Positions 20,904-33,799 are shown, counted from the stretch's first letter. The stretch is DNA of 64,000 nucleotides from Hanleya hanleyi (GCA_036873755.1 JAVTVY010025161.1:1-64000); one strand, 5' to 3'. The notes: generated by a model from the sequence alone, not told the origin. Numbers and translations: made by a program.

Positions 20904-21451
20904 CCCTATCTGGCCTGGGCTTTTTGAAGCGTATCCTGGCCTGGGGGAGGGGGGCGGAAATGGCACCCCCCCCCCTCCCCCTAATTATTTTTCTTACCCC
21001 TTGCGCTAGAGGACTGAAACTTACCACACTATAACCTTGGGTCAAGATCTACCCGAATAGGTAAAACAAATCCAAGATGGCCGCTTTGATGACGTCATAT
21101 TCCAAAACGGCATTTTTGGTCGATTTTTTTTCATTTATGCAATTTTTCCGCAAAAACTGCAGGATAAATTAGTAAATATTAACGTGATGTGAAATAAAAT
21201 AGTTTTTGCCCACTTTTCATCGCGGAAATATGACAAAAACATAACTTTTCTGGTACTCCACGTGGACGCCATCTTGAATTTACGCATGATCCTCTGCTCG
21301 GGGGGTTATGCAAATAGGCTCAAAATGACCCTAATATGATAAACTAAAAGTCAAGGAGTTTCAGCTCTCCATTGTTCGTCGTTCCAGAGATAGAGTAAAA
21401 AGTTTGGTAAGGGGCCATTTCGGTCCCCCCGCCCCCACCAGACCAGGTGGG
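20904..21451 (+). mobile_element. piggyBac-like MITE, complete copy flanked by TTAA
   Basis: The element is flanked on both sides by TTAA (20900-20903 and 21452-21455). It begins CCCTATCTGGCCTGGG and ends with the inverted form CCAGACCAGGTGGG, so the termini are CCC...GGG as in piggyBac elements. The 548-bp interior has no transposase. It carries AAGATGGCCGC (YY1-like), a perfect cAMP response element TGACGTCA (21090-21097), ATGCAAAT (octamer) and C-rich tracts. Related copies lie at about 1555, 27440, 40830, 47260 and 59163. Confidence 0.75.
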
Positions 21452-21502
21452 TTAACTGGCCCCGAGGCTTTATTACAGATTACTGACCATCGGAAATGTT
21501 AA

Positions 21503-22247
21503 AGGAATAGAAAACCCTAAGGCGATGCATACGAATATCGAAAGAACTATATCATTAGTATTCGAAAAACAAAACAAATAAGCTTTTCTAGTAATTCCGA
21601 ATGAATGAGAACATTTTGAACATCAGATTTATTGCCCAGAACAAGAATCCGTGGAGATCGCCATTTTAACAAGCCTGAGAGCCGTTAGCCAATGAAAATC
21701 CTTTAAATATCACCTGACATTATTTCTGTGACGTAGTTGGGCCCCAGGCAGAGTAGCTAATAAGATGGAGACCAATTGTAAATTATTGTATCGATGGCTT
21801 TTGACAGATCGGTGGACCTTTCTTTAGGCTCCGAGACGATTATGAGGATCGTGATATATGAATGTCGAATTGATATACAGGTTGACATGTGGCATTTTGC
21901 ATATGATTTCACAAGCTCTCTTTCTGAGGCAAGAATATCAGGCCACATCACCCGATAGCAGTAGAAGAAACGCTGCTAATGTTGCCGTTGTTGTTGTTTA
22001 ATGCTTTACCTTATGGGATAGAGCCCGGATGACAACGTGAAATTTGTCGCAGCGCCATCTACATAAAAAGAGTATGGCCCATCAAACGTCACAGTCATTC
22101 CAACATGTCGCAGATCATAAAGTGTGAACGATAAATCGGTGTTTACTCAGCTGTAGAATTTTGTTAATTTTTTCTACGGGTGTTTTGGAATCTGATGGCA
22201 TAATTCTGTCATGTCGAGCACGAGTATACGCAGAGTTTACTATTCCT
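21503..22247 (+). mobile_element. MITE 'T', complete copy flanked by TTAA
   Basis: Flanking TTAA at 21499-21502 and 22248-22251 bound termini AGGAATAG and CTATTCCT, which are perfect 8-bp inverted repeats. The element is 745 bp with no coding frame. The TTAA target suggests piggyBac-type mobilisation, but the terminus is not CCC, so the superfamily is open. It lies only 44 bases to the right of the last element's TTAA. Confidence 0.8.
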
Positions 22248-22251
22248 TTAA

Positions 22252-22684
22252 ATTTATCTGGACCAGTTGTAAAAAGCGACACCCATGTCAATGCATCCTA
22301 TTAGATCCTAAAAGTAGAGGCCAATCGTATGGCTACGTATGAATGACTACAGAAATAACATATAGTAGTTTCGCGGTAAAAACAAATCACAATATTTTCC
22401 GTGATATTATAATAAGCCAATCGCCATCAATTTTGTCTTGATTGTCGTTGATTATTGTGTGAAACTTGCTTGAAATTTTAGATAAATGGCTTCATTGATT
22501 TCCAGTCGCAAGTCAATCGTAAGAGCCATTTCCTACATACAATTCATTTTATTTCTCCAGAGCGCTCGCTGCTATGTTAGGCATGTATCCTCGCTAAATC
22601 AACGTGCTCTTCTCGTCTGATAATACAATGGGTGTGATTTGTAAGTTGTGTTGAGCACCGTTTATCTAGAACAATATAAGCTAT
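22252..22684. other. No gene recognised
   Basis: AT-rich sequence with no repeats or frames that I could assign. Confidence 0.45.
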
Positions 22685-22863
22685 CCTGTGGCTAGCTCAC
22701 TGGGTCGAGCCCATGTGAGGTGTGTGTGAAAATTTGCCGGTTACCTTCCGACCGGCGGTAGTTCTCTCCAGGTATTCTGGCTTCCTCCATCAACCAAACT
22801 GACTGTCACCATATGAGTGAAATAACCTTGAGTGTGACATTAAACTAAATTCCCCCCCCCCCC
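22685..22863 (+). mobile_element. SINE, partial head with intact tail
   Basis: It starts with GTGGCTAGCTCACTGGGTCGAGCCC, which keeps a box B-like GGTCGAGCC. The tail ATATGAGTGAAATAACCTTG then GTGTGACATTAAAC, ending in poly(C), is shared with the SINE at 49622-49852. The tail also resembles the 3' end of the non-LTR family (GCTGAAATATTG then CGACGTTAAAC), suggesting borrowed LINE machinery. Confidence 0.65.
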
Positions 22864-23264
22864 ACCACTGGGATTGTCTGAGAATGTTGAGAAGCGTATA
22901 TGCTATCCATACCGTCCAAATGTCGAAACGAATTGAAGTATTGCAGTATATGTAGCCATATTAGGAACTACGATGGAGATCTGTTAGTGAATACTTTGTT
23001 TGTTGTTCATTTTAGACAGTCTGTCGAAAATCTCAGCGGCCTACGTGATGGATCAATCGACGTTCAGTTCATATCATTAACGGAAATAGATTACAATAGA
23101 ACGAACTGAAGATTATCGAAATAATATCGCTATATGTTTGGACCTCGGCCAATCAGCACACGGTTAAAGAGTAGAGCACGTTAGATTCAGTATTTGATGT
23201 ATTCATGTCCACTTAATTTATATATGAATTCGATGGACTTAATATCGAGCGGCCGTATGACTAC

Positions 23265-23690
23265 GTGGCTGATATCATTCATGTGAAAATCACTTCAAAA
23301 TTTAACAATTTGGCTTGATTACTTGAAATACGCTATTCTTCACCAGTATTCACAAAGAGGAAATATTGTTGCACGTTCGCTTGGAAGTCGATGGGGAATA
23401 ATCAGGAAAATTATGGCAAATATCCTCGGATAAGATGACCCCCCTTTGTCCATGTATCAGGCCAATATATCAACAACCTCCCCACTTTCCCCACTGTTGT
23501 CTAAAAACTTTTCTCTCAGTCATATTCTCGTTTATTACTGAATTTTGCCGCTATCCATAAAGTAAATTCCTATGTTGCTGACAACTAATGGTAATCAGGA
23601 CCCTTGTTAACAAGCTTTGGGTGTCCCGCCGAAAAGACGCAATTTCCCTTTACAAATACCATATGCTGTTATTCCATGAAAACTACTCCA
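23265..23690 (+). repeat. Dispersed repeat pair, copy 1
   Basis: The blocks AAATTATGGCAAATATC, CATAAAGTAAATTCCTATGT, GTTAACAAGCTTT and ACAAATACCATATGCT recur in order at 24460-24905. Overall similarity is moderate, so the copies are old. No coding frame. Confidence 0.65.
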
Positions 23691-24459
23691 TCATTCTGCT
23701 TTAATACAATCGAACATTAACGTTCGGTAATTCTAATGATGAAAATGGGATTATTAGATAAATAGAATTTCGTCAACATCTCCGAATACATAGTCTGGGA
23801 TTCAAATTAGCGGGTCATTATGAAACAGCTCTGTCCCAATATATATTTCCGCAGCAAGTCGCAATATATATTCCGCTAAATGAGACCTCGACCTACTTTG
23901 GCTACCATAGAATATCTCTTTGGCTCAATTGTTTTCTTTGGCTCACAGTCCTGAGGCAACTAGCGTTTCCTTCCCGGAACTAATCTTAGTCTTTACTTCG
24001 ATGATAAGGTTAACTTGAATAATATGGATCGGTTCACAACAAGGTCTATGGTGGCTACCGCGGTGCATTGAAGAAACGCGCCAATGTTAAGATTTTGCAC
24101 GTACACGCTGCGCATGAGACATTCCTAGATATTCTATAAGCCTGTTATCTGTTATCGCCCATGCAGCCAGCATCACCAAGACCAAGTCATGCTAGTGTTT
24201 CAAACATGGAAGAGGCCATCATGGATGAAGGCTTTTTACTGAATGGTGGACCTTTATTCACGAATATTGGAATCCAAACACCTACAGTTCGAATTTTTAA
24301 ACAAAATACAGGTACATTCTTAGTTGTAATCAACTAATGCATATGTGTATATTCCTCAAATACCTGATGTATTTCCTCTTCGAAAGAATAAGCCCAACTA
24401 TATTATATATGGTGTTCATAGGCTGAGAGTTATATCGAGTGACAACATGACCAGACGGC

Positions 24460-24905
24460 CTGATATTAATCATATCATAACCGATAAACCGCTTGAAAAT
24501 TTAACGGCTTGCGTTGATTAATTTTCTCTGTGGGCGTCGGAAAGTGGATTATACTACTGCCAACACCGATCCGTCTTATGGTCACACGGAGGAAATATGA
24601 CTGTACGCTCACTTGGAGTTAGATGAGCAATAAGCGTGGAAATTATGGCAAATATCATTAAAGTTCATCCCTTTCGTCCCATATATCAGACCGATATAGC
24701 AGACGGCTCCAGCAATTGCCCCACTCTTGGATAAAGCCTTTCTCGCAATCATATCCCCGCTTACTCTGTATTTGGCCGTAATACATAAAGTAAATTTCTA
24801 TGTTGTCGAACATTAATGGTAATGAGAACCCGTGTTAACAAGCTTTTGGTGGCGCACCGGGAAAAAGGTAATTTCCCTTACAAATACCATATGCTCTTAT
24901 TCCAT
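24460..24905 (+). repeat. Dispersed repeat pair, copy 2
   Basis: Direct-orientation partner of 23265-23690, about 1.2 kb downstream, with the same block order ending TACAAATACCATATGCTCTT. The two may be independent insertions or the remains of a local duplication. Confidence 0.65.
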
Positions 24906-25145
24906 GGGAAACGCTAAATTGTGCATGAACTTTTAAAATTCCTGCGAATTCTTTTAGTGGGATTGTTTTCTTCCGACAAACTATTTCTTTCTATAATAAT
25001 TCACCAATTGGACTTCTTTATAGTATAGCTCTTTCTGAACATGTTAAATGTACATATGAAGATCATATCAAATGTAGCGAACATGAATTATACCGAGGAT
25101 TTAAGAATCATATGTTGTTGATATCTAGATTTATAATAGATCGCG

Positions 25146-25430
25146 TCTGTTCTATTCACAAATAGTAGGGAGAGAGTGAGAATTAAGGTGTAACGTCGCG
25201 TTCAGCAATATATCAGCTATATAGCGACAATCAAACAAAATTCTAAGTATTTCAAGGGAAACAAGTCAACAACCCAGCAATTCAGATGTAATCAACACAA
25301 CACACCAATAACATGTACATACATTAAAACTTATGCAACAAACCGATTTCTCTAAAATAACCTGAAATACAGTATTCTTTTACCAGACTAAAAATATATT
25401 CTAAAGTAGCTACGTGATAAAAAGAAATAG
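25146..25430 (-). mobile_element. Truncated non-LTR retrotransposon, copy C
   Basis: GAGAGTGAGAATTAAGG and GTAACGTCGCGTTCAGCAAT are followed by the CAGCTATATAGCGACAATCA block and then decayed C-terminal coding sequence. It has the same order as copy B but is more diverged. Confidence 0.65.
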
Positions 25431-26522
25431 TATTGATGGCTTGTGTAATACATTGTAAGTTACCGCATACTCACACAGAAATGTTATGAAAGGCCACGGC
25501 TGGTTATTGGAGGCTGGGGTTGACGACCTGATATAATATCCCCCATAACTAATTCCTGTGTGTGTGTTTGGGGGGGGGGGGGGTCAGTTTGGGGCGTTTT
25601 CAATGTTGCCTACACAAATTAGTGAAGTATCGCAAAATTAAAGAACACGTCTCCGTAATAAATCTCGCACTGTGCTAATATACATTATGAAAACCTATCA
25701 TCTGCCATTCATATGAAATGAAATCCACTGGCTACCACGAAGTGATTTGACTTTTAGTAGGAGTTTGATTGATTCAAATGGGACTCATTCGATGTTGAGC
25801 TCAAACCCGCCCAGCTAATGTGAAAAGGCATGATGTAATGCCTCCCTCGGGTCACTAAAATCATTCAGCCTTCCACCAAAAATCCAATCTGCTTCCAACC
25901 AGAACTACGTCTGAGGTTTTGTTTATAAAATGTCTCGAGCAGTGGCCCCATGTGTCAGTATCGTTGCATTAATTGGCTTAAACGCTCCGTGGTTGTACGG
26001 CCGTCGGAAGTCATAATCTTCCCCGCTCCTTGGGTCGCCGACGGGAGTTCTGGCCAAGACATTCACACTAATCCAATCAGAAGTACTGGACGCAGGGCTG
26101 GTTTGGCTTTCACCATACTTTGTCTCGATTAATTTAACACGTCTTAAACGGGGAATTCACAGATCACAAGGAAGTTTGACTGAATGGCTCCCATAAGAGG
26201 ACGGCTTAACACGCCATGAAAGGGCAATTAATGATGAAAGAGCACTTTCTCGGGCATTAAATCTTATCAATGATAGGTTCTTCTGGGGATTTATTTTTCA
26301 AAGGCTGATAACACCGTACATGTAGCACGGACATGTTCTTCACAGATTGCCCAAGTACGTCCATCCATTCATAGGGATAAGTTGACTAAGTACGAACCAG
26401 AATCAGCACAGATAAATAACGTCATAATGTTGGCAATTGTGGGAAGTTGATGCTGGGTCGACATCGGGCCTTACAGACTGGTCTTTTGTGTTAAATGCCG
26501 TCATTTACATCTGACGACGATA
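25431..26522. other. No gene recognised
   Basis: A poly(G) run lies near 25568-25582. A moderately GC-rich patch at 25900-26110 has CCAATC and CGGAAGT motifs but no supported start site. A 60-codon plus-strand open frame there is unrecognised. Confidence 0.4.
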
Positions 26523-26602
26523 CAGCTCACCAATCTCCAATGTACGAGTTGTCACAGCGAAACAACTCACCAATTACCAGTATACGAGTTGTCAGAGCAT
26601 TT
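26523..26602. repeat. 40-bp unit in two tandem copies
   Basis: The unit has CTCACCAATCTCCA, TACGAGTTGTCACAGCG and then nearly the same again (CTCACCAATTACCA, TACGAGTTGTCAGAGC). It is short and diverged. Confidence 0.6.
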
Positions 26603-26670
26603 CCATCATAGCTCTCTAGATTTGTATCTAATACCGCTTATGCCGGTGCTAGGGGCCGTGTGGTCATATT

Positions 26671-26850
26671 ATCCAAGTTGTCACATGAACAGGGACAATA
26701 AAAGCGTACCTGAGATACAACACATATCACGAATCGTTAGATTCTTGGTATGTGCTTTAGAATAGGTTAACCAGAAGACTATTCTGTGAAGTCATGTGAC
26801 GCAGTCAGTATGTCGGCACCTCTTCCCACTTCCCTTATATGTGTTGTAAT
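26671..26850 (+). repeat. 180-bp repeat R2, copy 2
   Basis: Nearly identical to 850-1029. Just upstream it has GGTGCTAGGGGCCGTGTGGT, whose reverse complement recurs at about 59865-59885 and partly near 52470. That motif may be the end of a larger repeat. Confidence 0.75.
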
Positions 26851-27188
26851 GATCTTATTACGGCGCGATCTAATACATCACAAGCGAAACTGACGTCTAC
26901 CAGAATTCACTTCAGTATTCGAAGTTGGTAGGCTTTGTGAAAATGTAGCTTTATTGCCGAAAATGGCTTGTCAAGGCTACCAGTCGCCTTCACCCTAAAT
27001 CTTTCCGATAACAATTTTACCCTAAAGAACATCACATTAACAACTGTAGTCAAACCCCACCACAAAGTACATTTACTCCACCACAAAGCACATTTTCTAA
27101 ATCTAGGATACTGCTATATTGACTTCGTATTCCAATAACACATTCCCCGGTCACTGTTTGTTGTTGACTTATCTATTTTATTTTGTTT

Positions 27189-27216
27189 GGGACGGGAGGG
27201 GGGAGGGGAGGGGGGA
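27189..27216 (+). other. G-run cluster, possible G-quadruplex
   Basis: Five runs of three or more G separated by one or two bases lie on the plus strand. It may be the degenerate G-rich end of a MITE, since members of that family carry similar C/G tracts near their termini. Confidence 0.5.
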
Positions 27217-27439
27217 TAATCATATACATTAAATTGTGACACTATGTGGAAGAGAAAGTGGATATCTGAACTTGGGGCCCACTTTCGGTATAGTCGCTGT
27301 CACAGTAACGGCTTCTATGAAATGAGTCTAACATAAATGTTATCTCCTCCACAATGAATTTGTACGTCCCGAGTTCGGAATCTGTCCCCCTACCAAACTA
27401 TTCACTGCAGCCCGGGAACGAGGAACACAAGATCATTTC

Positions 27440-27783
27440 GACGCTATTTGCATAATCATAGGTGCCGAGGTTCTCGGGAAACTTCAAAATGGGCGCAACG
27501 AGGCGTCCTCAGGAAGTCGTGTTTTCGGTCTTTACTGGTCATATTTCGCCTTTCTTGCCTAAAATGCCATGTAACTTATTAGTATTAGTATTAACAAAAT
27601 TCTCTGTCATATTAGGTAACATTTCAGAGAAGATATCTACATGTTCCTTTAGAGCCAGACTCAGATATATATCATGGAGCGTGTCAGCCCTCTATCCTAA
27701 GGTGTAGCGAAATAAATATAGGGGAACCGAAATGCCCCTCCCCTCAGGCTTGAACACACCCCTAACAGCATACGCCTGGTAGG
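27440..27783 (-). mobile_element. piggyBac-like MITE, minus orientation, partial
   Basis: The right end reads ACGCCTGGTAGG then TTAA (27784-27787). Its reverse complement gives TTAA-CCTACCAGGCG, followed by the GAGGGGAGGGGCATTTCGGT block also found at the right end of the 20.9-kb copy. ATTTGCATAATC and TTCAAAATGGGCG near 27450-27490 correspond to the octamer and YY1-like parts. The middle differs, and the left terminus is unclear. Confidence 0.5.
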
Positions 27784-27789
27784 TTAACA

Positions 27790-29400
27790 TTGACAATACA
27801 CTAGTACACAAACTACGTTTTCAAAATACTGCCAAATCGAACAAATTTGGAAGAAGTTAATGCCCTGAGAATACACACATTTGGCGATGTAAAACAATGG
27901 TACGTTGCCGAACCACAGCGTAACGTCGCATGAACAATTTCGATGTCGGGACGTGGCTGAAGACACTGGACAAAGCCACTCGTGTATCGCTATCAGCACT
28001 TGATATTTATTTAAAAACCTGGAATGATGGCGCAATTGCATTTTGTCGAGTCGGTTGCAATGGTCACATGTTGCACTTGATCTAGAAACTTATTAAATAG
28101 GTTATATACGCCATATGCAGACCCTTTCGGAATTGTACTCTCCAGAGGGAGATAGCTGACAAGGTCAATATCGTTTCCGAATCTCTTGCCGTGCAATCGA
28201 CGCGAGAGTAAGCAGATGTGCACTGCTATAAAGTGTAAGTCAAGATATGATGTTCCATCTGGACTACATCTAGTTTACTTTAAATCCGTCGAAGGTGGAT
28301 TTGTGTCGTTCACAGTGTCGACTACAGTGGTTATCCAACGCAAGAACATGTGTCTTCCAACAATTACTGCAAAATTTAACACATTCCAATTTCATTAGTG
28401 GTATCCTATTATGTAAGATACAGCGATAAACTTAGGGAATATACAGGTACATTCCGTACGAATGAGAAGAAAAATATGTAAAATAGATATGTACTGCAAC
28501 GAAAAGAGCATGGATTGGTATACAACTTGTAGCTTAGTACACACACATGTATACCTTGTCAGCATCGTCGATTCCCGTAGTTTTGCTAATAACATTACAA
28601 CTTTACAACATTGTATGCATCTGCGGATAGCCTTCGTCTGTCAAATTACCGAGCTCCGTTTACCGGTGTATTTCAGTTTGACATATATAATGGAAGAAAT
28701 TGCTATTAATTTATCTGGAAGGACTGGTTCCTGGACGATACACCCAATAGGTTTGTCAGGATTATACCGAGATGCCGTCTTCTCATGACCAAAGCAATAC
28801 TGTCTGTTTATGGTTCTAGATTGAAAGATACTAGGACCTACCGTTGGATCTGACAAGGCAATACTTCATATTATACAAGCGATGAAACGCCGTCCTCAAA
28901 TACACTGTAAGCCTTTACATACTGGACGGTAGCCAATATCGAACCGAATAACAAGCTTAGCGCTTTTGGACACACGACTTTCCTCGCACAATGTCAAAAC
29001 AGAATACAATGAATTGGCTACTGATGCCGGTAATTGAAATGTCAGCCAGAACCGCTCTGGACTTCAAAGGCGATTATGTGTCCAGAGTTGTATCAAGAGA
29101 TTGAATGGACCGAGGACATAAAAGGCAATATTTTGGATTAATTTCAGATGGGTATGTTAATTTAGACTGCATGATCAAGTCATTTCGTTGTCTGGGACAT
29201 ATGGCGATGCACCTTTGTATTATATCAATATTCCAGTCGATTTTTGCTTGATTGGAAAACGATTCATCGTTAATCATTTACAGGAATATCGGTCTTAAAA
29301 AGCGTTCTCTCGCGATATGCAGCTCGAGTCGTTTATCTTGGATTTTTTACATTTGCTGGTAGAGCTTCACACATGGGTATAGCGTGGTACATTTAGCCCC
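27790..29400. other. No gene recognised
   Basis: The span 28020-28200 shares blocks with 16325-16520. A 108-codon plus-strand open frame at 28462-28788 and overlapping minus frames show no known motifs, and I could not judge them coding. Confidence 0.4.
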
Positions 29401-29407
29401 CTAGCGC

Positions 29408-29876
29408 AAGGGGTAGGAGAACTATCTACAGGTTTGGGCGATCCCGCTCTCTAAAATGGAGATAAAAAGGTTGTTTTTGTTCAATAAATCAGTTCACATG
29501 CATTCATCGAAATCCACTTGAGTCGCACTTAGACATATATGTCACTATCAAATGGTAGTAAAAATATTAATTGTCATCTATCTAATTTGCATAATAATAG
29601 CCCAAATATCTGTCCCGATGTTAAAACATTGACTGGTTCTTTAAGTGGCAAATTAATTTAAGGACATGGAACAATTAATACATAGATTAATGCACCTGGA
29701 GTTTTGTTGTATTGGTTAAGAAGGAATCAAAAGTTATTGAGCAAAAACCACCTTTTTTACCTCCATTTTATAGAGCGGAACCCCCTAACCTGATCTAGGG
29801 CGGGACAGAGGGAAATGGTCACCAAGTGCTCCAAATCCTGGACATGTCCCAAATAGCCCATGCAGGTTGGATAGGG
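29408..29876. mobile_element. Fold-back element with TTAA right end
   Basis: The arms CTCTCTAAAATGGAGATAAA (about 29450) and the matching inverse around 29737-29780 form a long imperfect inverted repeat. The right terminus GGATAGGG followed by TTAA (29877-29880) reads TTAA-CCCTATCC in reverse, like the piggyBac-like family. It also shares CCTAGCGCAAGGGGTA with that family, but the interior is distinct. Confidence 0.5.
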
Positions 29877-29880
29877 TTAA

Positions 29881-31150
29881 GAGACCCAATACTGTTAATT
29901 ACATATGAAGAATACGATACATATGACCATTATGGTAAGCTGGGATTATTTGCCCTATCTTTGGAGTGGGAATTTTGCACACTGCGAAGTTATGTTGAAT
30001 AAGCTTACGTCTAACAGAAAGTTCATTTTTTATTTCGAGGGGGCTTCGGGCAATCAGACAGTGGGGAAATGGGTTGGGGTAGTCATCTAATTTTACATCT
30101 GTACCTGTAGTATATGTTATTTGCTCTGAAATGCGTCGCAAATACACCAATTTGTCCAAAAGTTTCCGCAGAGAGGAGACCCACACCTCCAGTTACAATG
30201 ACCACGGACGCTTCGTTGCGGTTATATAATAGATACATGTATGACAGAATACATTATCTAGGAATTGAAATTTCTCGACAGCTGGTCAACTTGGATGAGT
30301 CAATCGACACATGCTTTGCAGGCATAAAAAATACATTTTTTCCAAAAAAAGAGACATCAAGTGGGTTTCTCCTTGTACTGTTTGGGTAGTCCATAATGTA
30401 TTGTTTCGTTTGTATATATGCTATGGTAGGCAAAAAAGTGAAAAACTGATTTACGTAAAAATAACTCTTGATTAATCGTGACAATATAACTACAAATGCA
30501 ATTCATATTAAGGGATGATTTGTAATTTCCTTCGGAGGAAATCCGTCATAATGCACCTACAGCCATCTACAACAAAGGCGGTCACAGTACCATCGCCCCA
30601 TTACTCTGGCTTAAAGCGATAGACGTTTTGCACCACATCATCTCCCCAACCCCTTCTCCACTTCTGTCGCCGATGCAAGAATATATTGCTGCAACACGCA
30701 ACATTGTGTATGTGGAGGTAGGCTCTCTTGAAATATATTGGGAGGGTCACCATGTTTGAGTAGATGCTGGTATGGGTGTCATACATTAAGATACACGGAT
30801 AGGGGTGTCCGAAAGTTTCTGCGGTTCGGGCTGCTCAATAATCCAACTTGACATAATAGAAACCCAAAACTCAATTTCTATGATGAAATAGAAGATTGAT
30901 GCACATCAACGGAGAAAACATGTCATTTGCTCCCAAGATTCGTCTTGCTCGAAGTTTGAACAAAAGTAATATGTCAGAACACTTATTCACTGTTCTAATA
31001 CGTATACATATGCATGTATCAATGCCAACTAAAAGGTAGGTTTCATCTATATCTAATGATTTTAGGGTGATACTTTCTTGGCAAGGCAAACATATTTGAG
31101 CTGGATGGGCCAGTCGCGTTCGAGACTGGAACCGGAGTGGACCCTGAGAT
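29881..31150. other. No gene recognised
   Basis: Overlapping open frames on both strands (29899-30389) and a 61-codon minus frame at 30601-30786 have no known motifs. Confidence 0.4.
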
Positions 31151-31245
31151 GTCACAGTGGTTTAGAGCACTTGTACTTAGTACTGAAGATTGACTGCCAG
31201 ACTACGAGGGCGTGAGTTTGAGTTCCGCACGGGACCGGTCCATCT
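31151..31245 (+). mobile_element. Possible tRNA-derived SINE head
   Basis: GTGGTTTAGAGCACTTG resembles a tRNA box A. About 50 bases later, GTTTGAGTTCCGC resembles an imperfect box B. The spacing fits an RNA polymerase III promoter. No tRNA cloverleaf or tail was identified. Confidence 0.4.
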
Positions 31246-33464
31246 AGCACAAATATTTTTGCTTCACCAAGGAAGTGTCATCCTTTGATATCCTTTTCAA
31301 TTCCACATTAGAATATTACCCAATAGTATGAAGGATTTTTGATGCAAAGCTCTCGCATCATGGATTGAATTCGAACAGTTTTCGGTTTAATTCAAGTAGA
31401 AGCGTAATATCAAAGCCAAATATATAGTTTAAAATGTTTCACCGATGTAGACTGAAATCCATGTAATTTTCTTTAATTTTCTATTTAAAGGTTCTCAATT
31501 CCAAATATCGACTAGAACTTATTTTGGAATGGTTAGATCATTTTTCCTATTTCTCTACTGTGCCAGTACTATATTATCACCATGAATATTATTACCATGA
31601 TTCGCTGTGTGAAAGCCTAAGTTCGATGTCACTATCTCTATGCATGTGCACTTGGTGTGATTCAAAATCTGGAATAAACATGAGGATCCATCGCTACTTT
31701 TTGATTTAGTAACGCAGAAGTCCTCAAGAATTTCGCTTGTTGTTTTGAAGACGAGCTGGAGCGACGTCTCACATTGCTTCATCGTGATTGTGACGTCGCA
31801 TTATGACGTTTACGAAACAATGACATTCGGCGACACGGTGTTAAGTGTGTTTATTGACTCCGCTTTAAGTTGCGCAAATGGTTAGTTAGTAAACATCCGA
31901 GCTACCTTACAAAATCGAATTAATACACCTAGTTAAACATGTCACTGTGGTCATAGATACGAATAAACAGAAGAAATAATACGCCTATTATTTTTCATAT
32001 TTGACTTGAATCATATTTACACAGATTTGTAGAAGCTGGTGCAGTGGGAATGGATCAATTACAGACGCTGGCACACATGCACTCCCTCAAGTGTCCAGTA
32101 AACATATATCATCAATCCAGCAAATGATTACATTATCATATCTTAAATCTATAGACCATTGGTACAGTAACATAACGATTCATAGTGTCTTAATTCGCGG
32201 CCAATGTTTTGAACCATTTTTTCACAGAAATGAAATATATACAGCCAGCTAGAAAAAAATCATTGCCTGTTATATAGTAACAGCCGTTATTGTAATAGAG
32301 GGTCTCTCATCTTTCGAAAGTTATTATTGAAATACCATCTAAGATCCAGCTTTGATTTGATATGCTCTGACAAGTGCCATAACCCGATTACCATATAAAA
32401 TATCAGTGTCGGAGTTCAGTCGAGCTAAATTTGATCGTTTACGTCGACTTGTGCTCAACCCCAGGTCATGCAGTGTAAACACTAAATTATTCATCATGTC
32501 GAATAAGCTTCACGAACGCAAAGGGGCATCTATGATAGTAACTAACTGAAACGACTATCAGGTTCATGTGACCCAAACCGCCTTCCGTCGAGGCGGATTG
32601 TTTAGGATATTCTATCCTGTTGACTTCCGATCAACACAAAACATCTTGCGCTCTTCGTGTTCTGTATGCGAGCCTCCATAATTTTCTCGGGTCAAGAAAA
32701 ACTCCATATCAACGTACATGTACGTAGGTTCCACAGTATGTGCATGAAGGTGGTCCTATCCAGTCATATCAAACATAACAGGTGGAACAACTGTCAGCCA
32801 GATGAATATACTTCACGTTGAATGGCGTGATATGTTTTATTGTCAAAACTCCTCATTTAATAAAAAAATAGTTTTAATATAGCTTTCCCACAATAACATT
32901 TATAAATGTATAGGCGGTTTATTTCAGTAGAATGTATATTTATATTTTAAGTCACGTAGAACCATTTTAATATCTTATGTGATACATATACTGTATCATA
33001 AATTGTGCAATAGTAGTATGTGATGTTTTCATTTGTTTTTATCCATATTTTGTTGTTTGACTGTCTTTGCTTTTATCCCCTTAATGTATATATGTATATT
33101 ATTTGCGCTAAGATGAAAAACAGCTACGCTGATTCTTATGCCAATAAACTGAAACTGTATATATACATGATATACAGAACACTTTGTATATATGGACCTC
33201 TTCCCACTTCCCTTATATGTGTTGTAATTAGAAGTGTTGACGATTCTAACTGATGATATTGGGCTTTCCTCTACATTCAATGAACTTTGAACAATTTGAA
33301 TCCATGTAATTCACCAGTCCCTCAGCTGATGAGCAGGATCAAATATAGATTCGGTTCACAGCCAAGGAATGATTCCTGCATTACATGTGAGAGGATTTTC
33401 TTCTCTATTCCATTATTAGTAGCACATATAAAACAATCATGCGAATAAATAAATATCCAATAGC
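31246..33464. other. No gene recognised
   Basis: AT-rich sequence. The 3' part of repeat R2 (CTCTTCCCACTTCCCTTAT) appears near 33200. No coding evidence. Confidence 0.45.
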
Positions 33465-33610
33465 AAGTGTCAGATCCGACGTTCAATATTCAGCCGTCGT
33501 CCATAAAAGAATTTCTGCGTCAATAATCGAACGACGTGCTTCACACGACATAACCAATTCCAAATTTGATTGGCGTAAAACTAAAACATCACAAGATGGT
33601 TTGTGTTTTT
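33465..33610 (+). repeat. R1 dispersed repeat, subfamily with AGTGTCAGATCCGACG start
   Basis: It has the CAGCCGTCGTCCATAAAAGA block, a GCGTCAATAATCGAACGAC block and CATCACAAGATGGTTTG. This subfamily is also seen near 7120 and 55216, whereas 1193, 5978 and 52050 form another. Confidence 0.6.
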
Positions 33611-33799
33611 GCAAGTCTTTTCGCGGTATAATGTAATACAGTAACGGAATAATCTCCTAATTTGCATTAAACCTACAGTACACTCTATGTGGCTGTAAAC
33701 ATCAAAGTGCTATACCATCACTAGCACGGATAGCAAGGCGAAATCAAGGCGATAAGTACGTGTTACTGTGAAAATAACACTAAAACCGAACTACATCTC

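Noticed and set aside
31151..31245. Possible functional tRNA gene
   Set aside because: Box A and box B are imperfect and no acceptor stem or cloverleaf pairing can be drawn; it fits a SINE head better.
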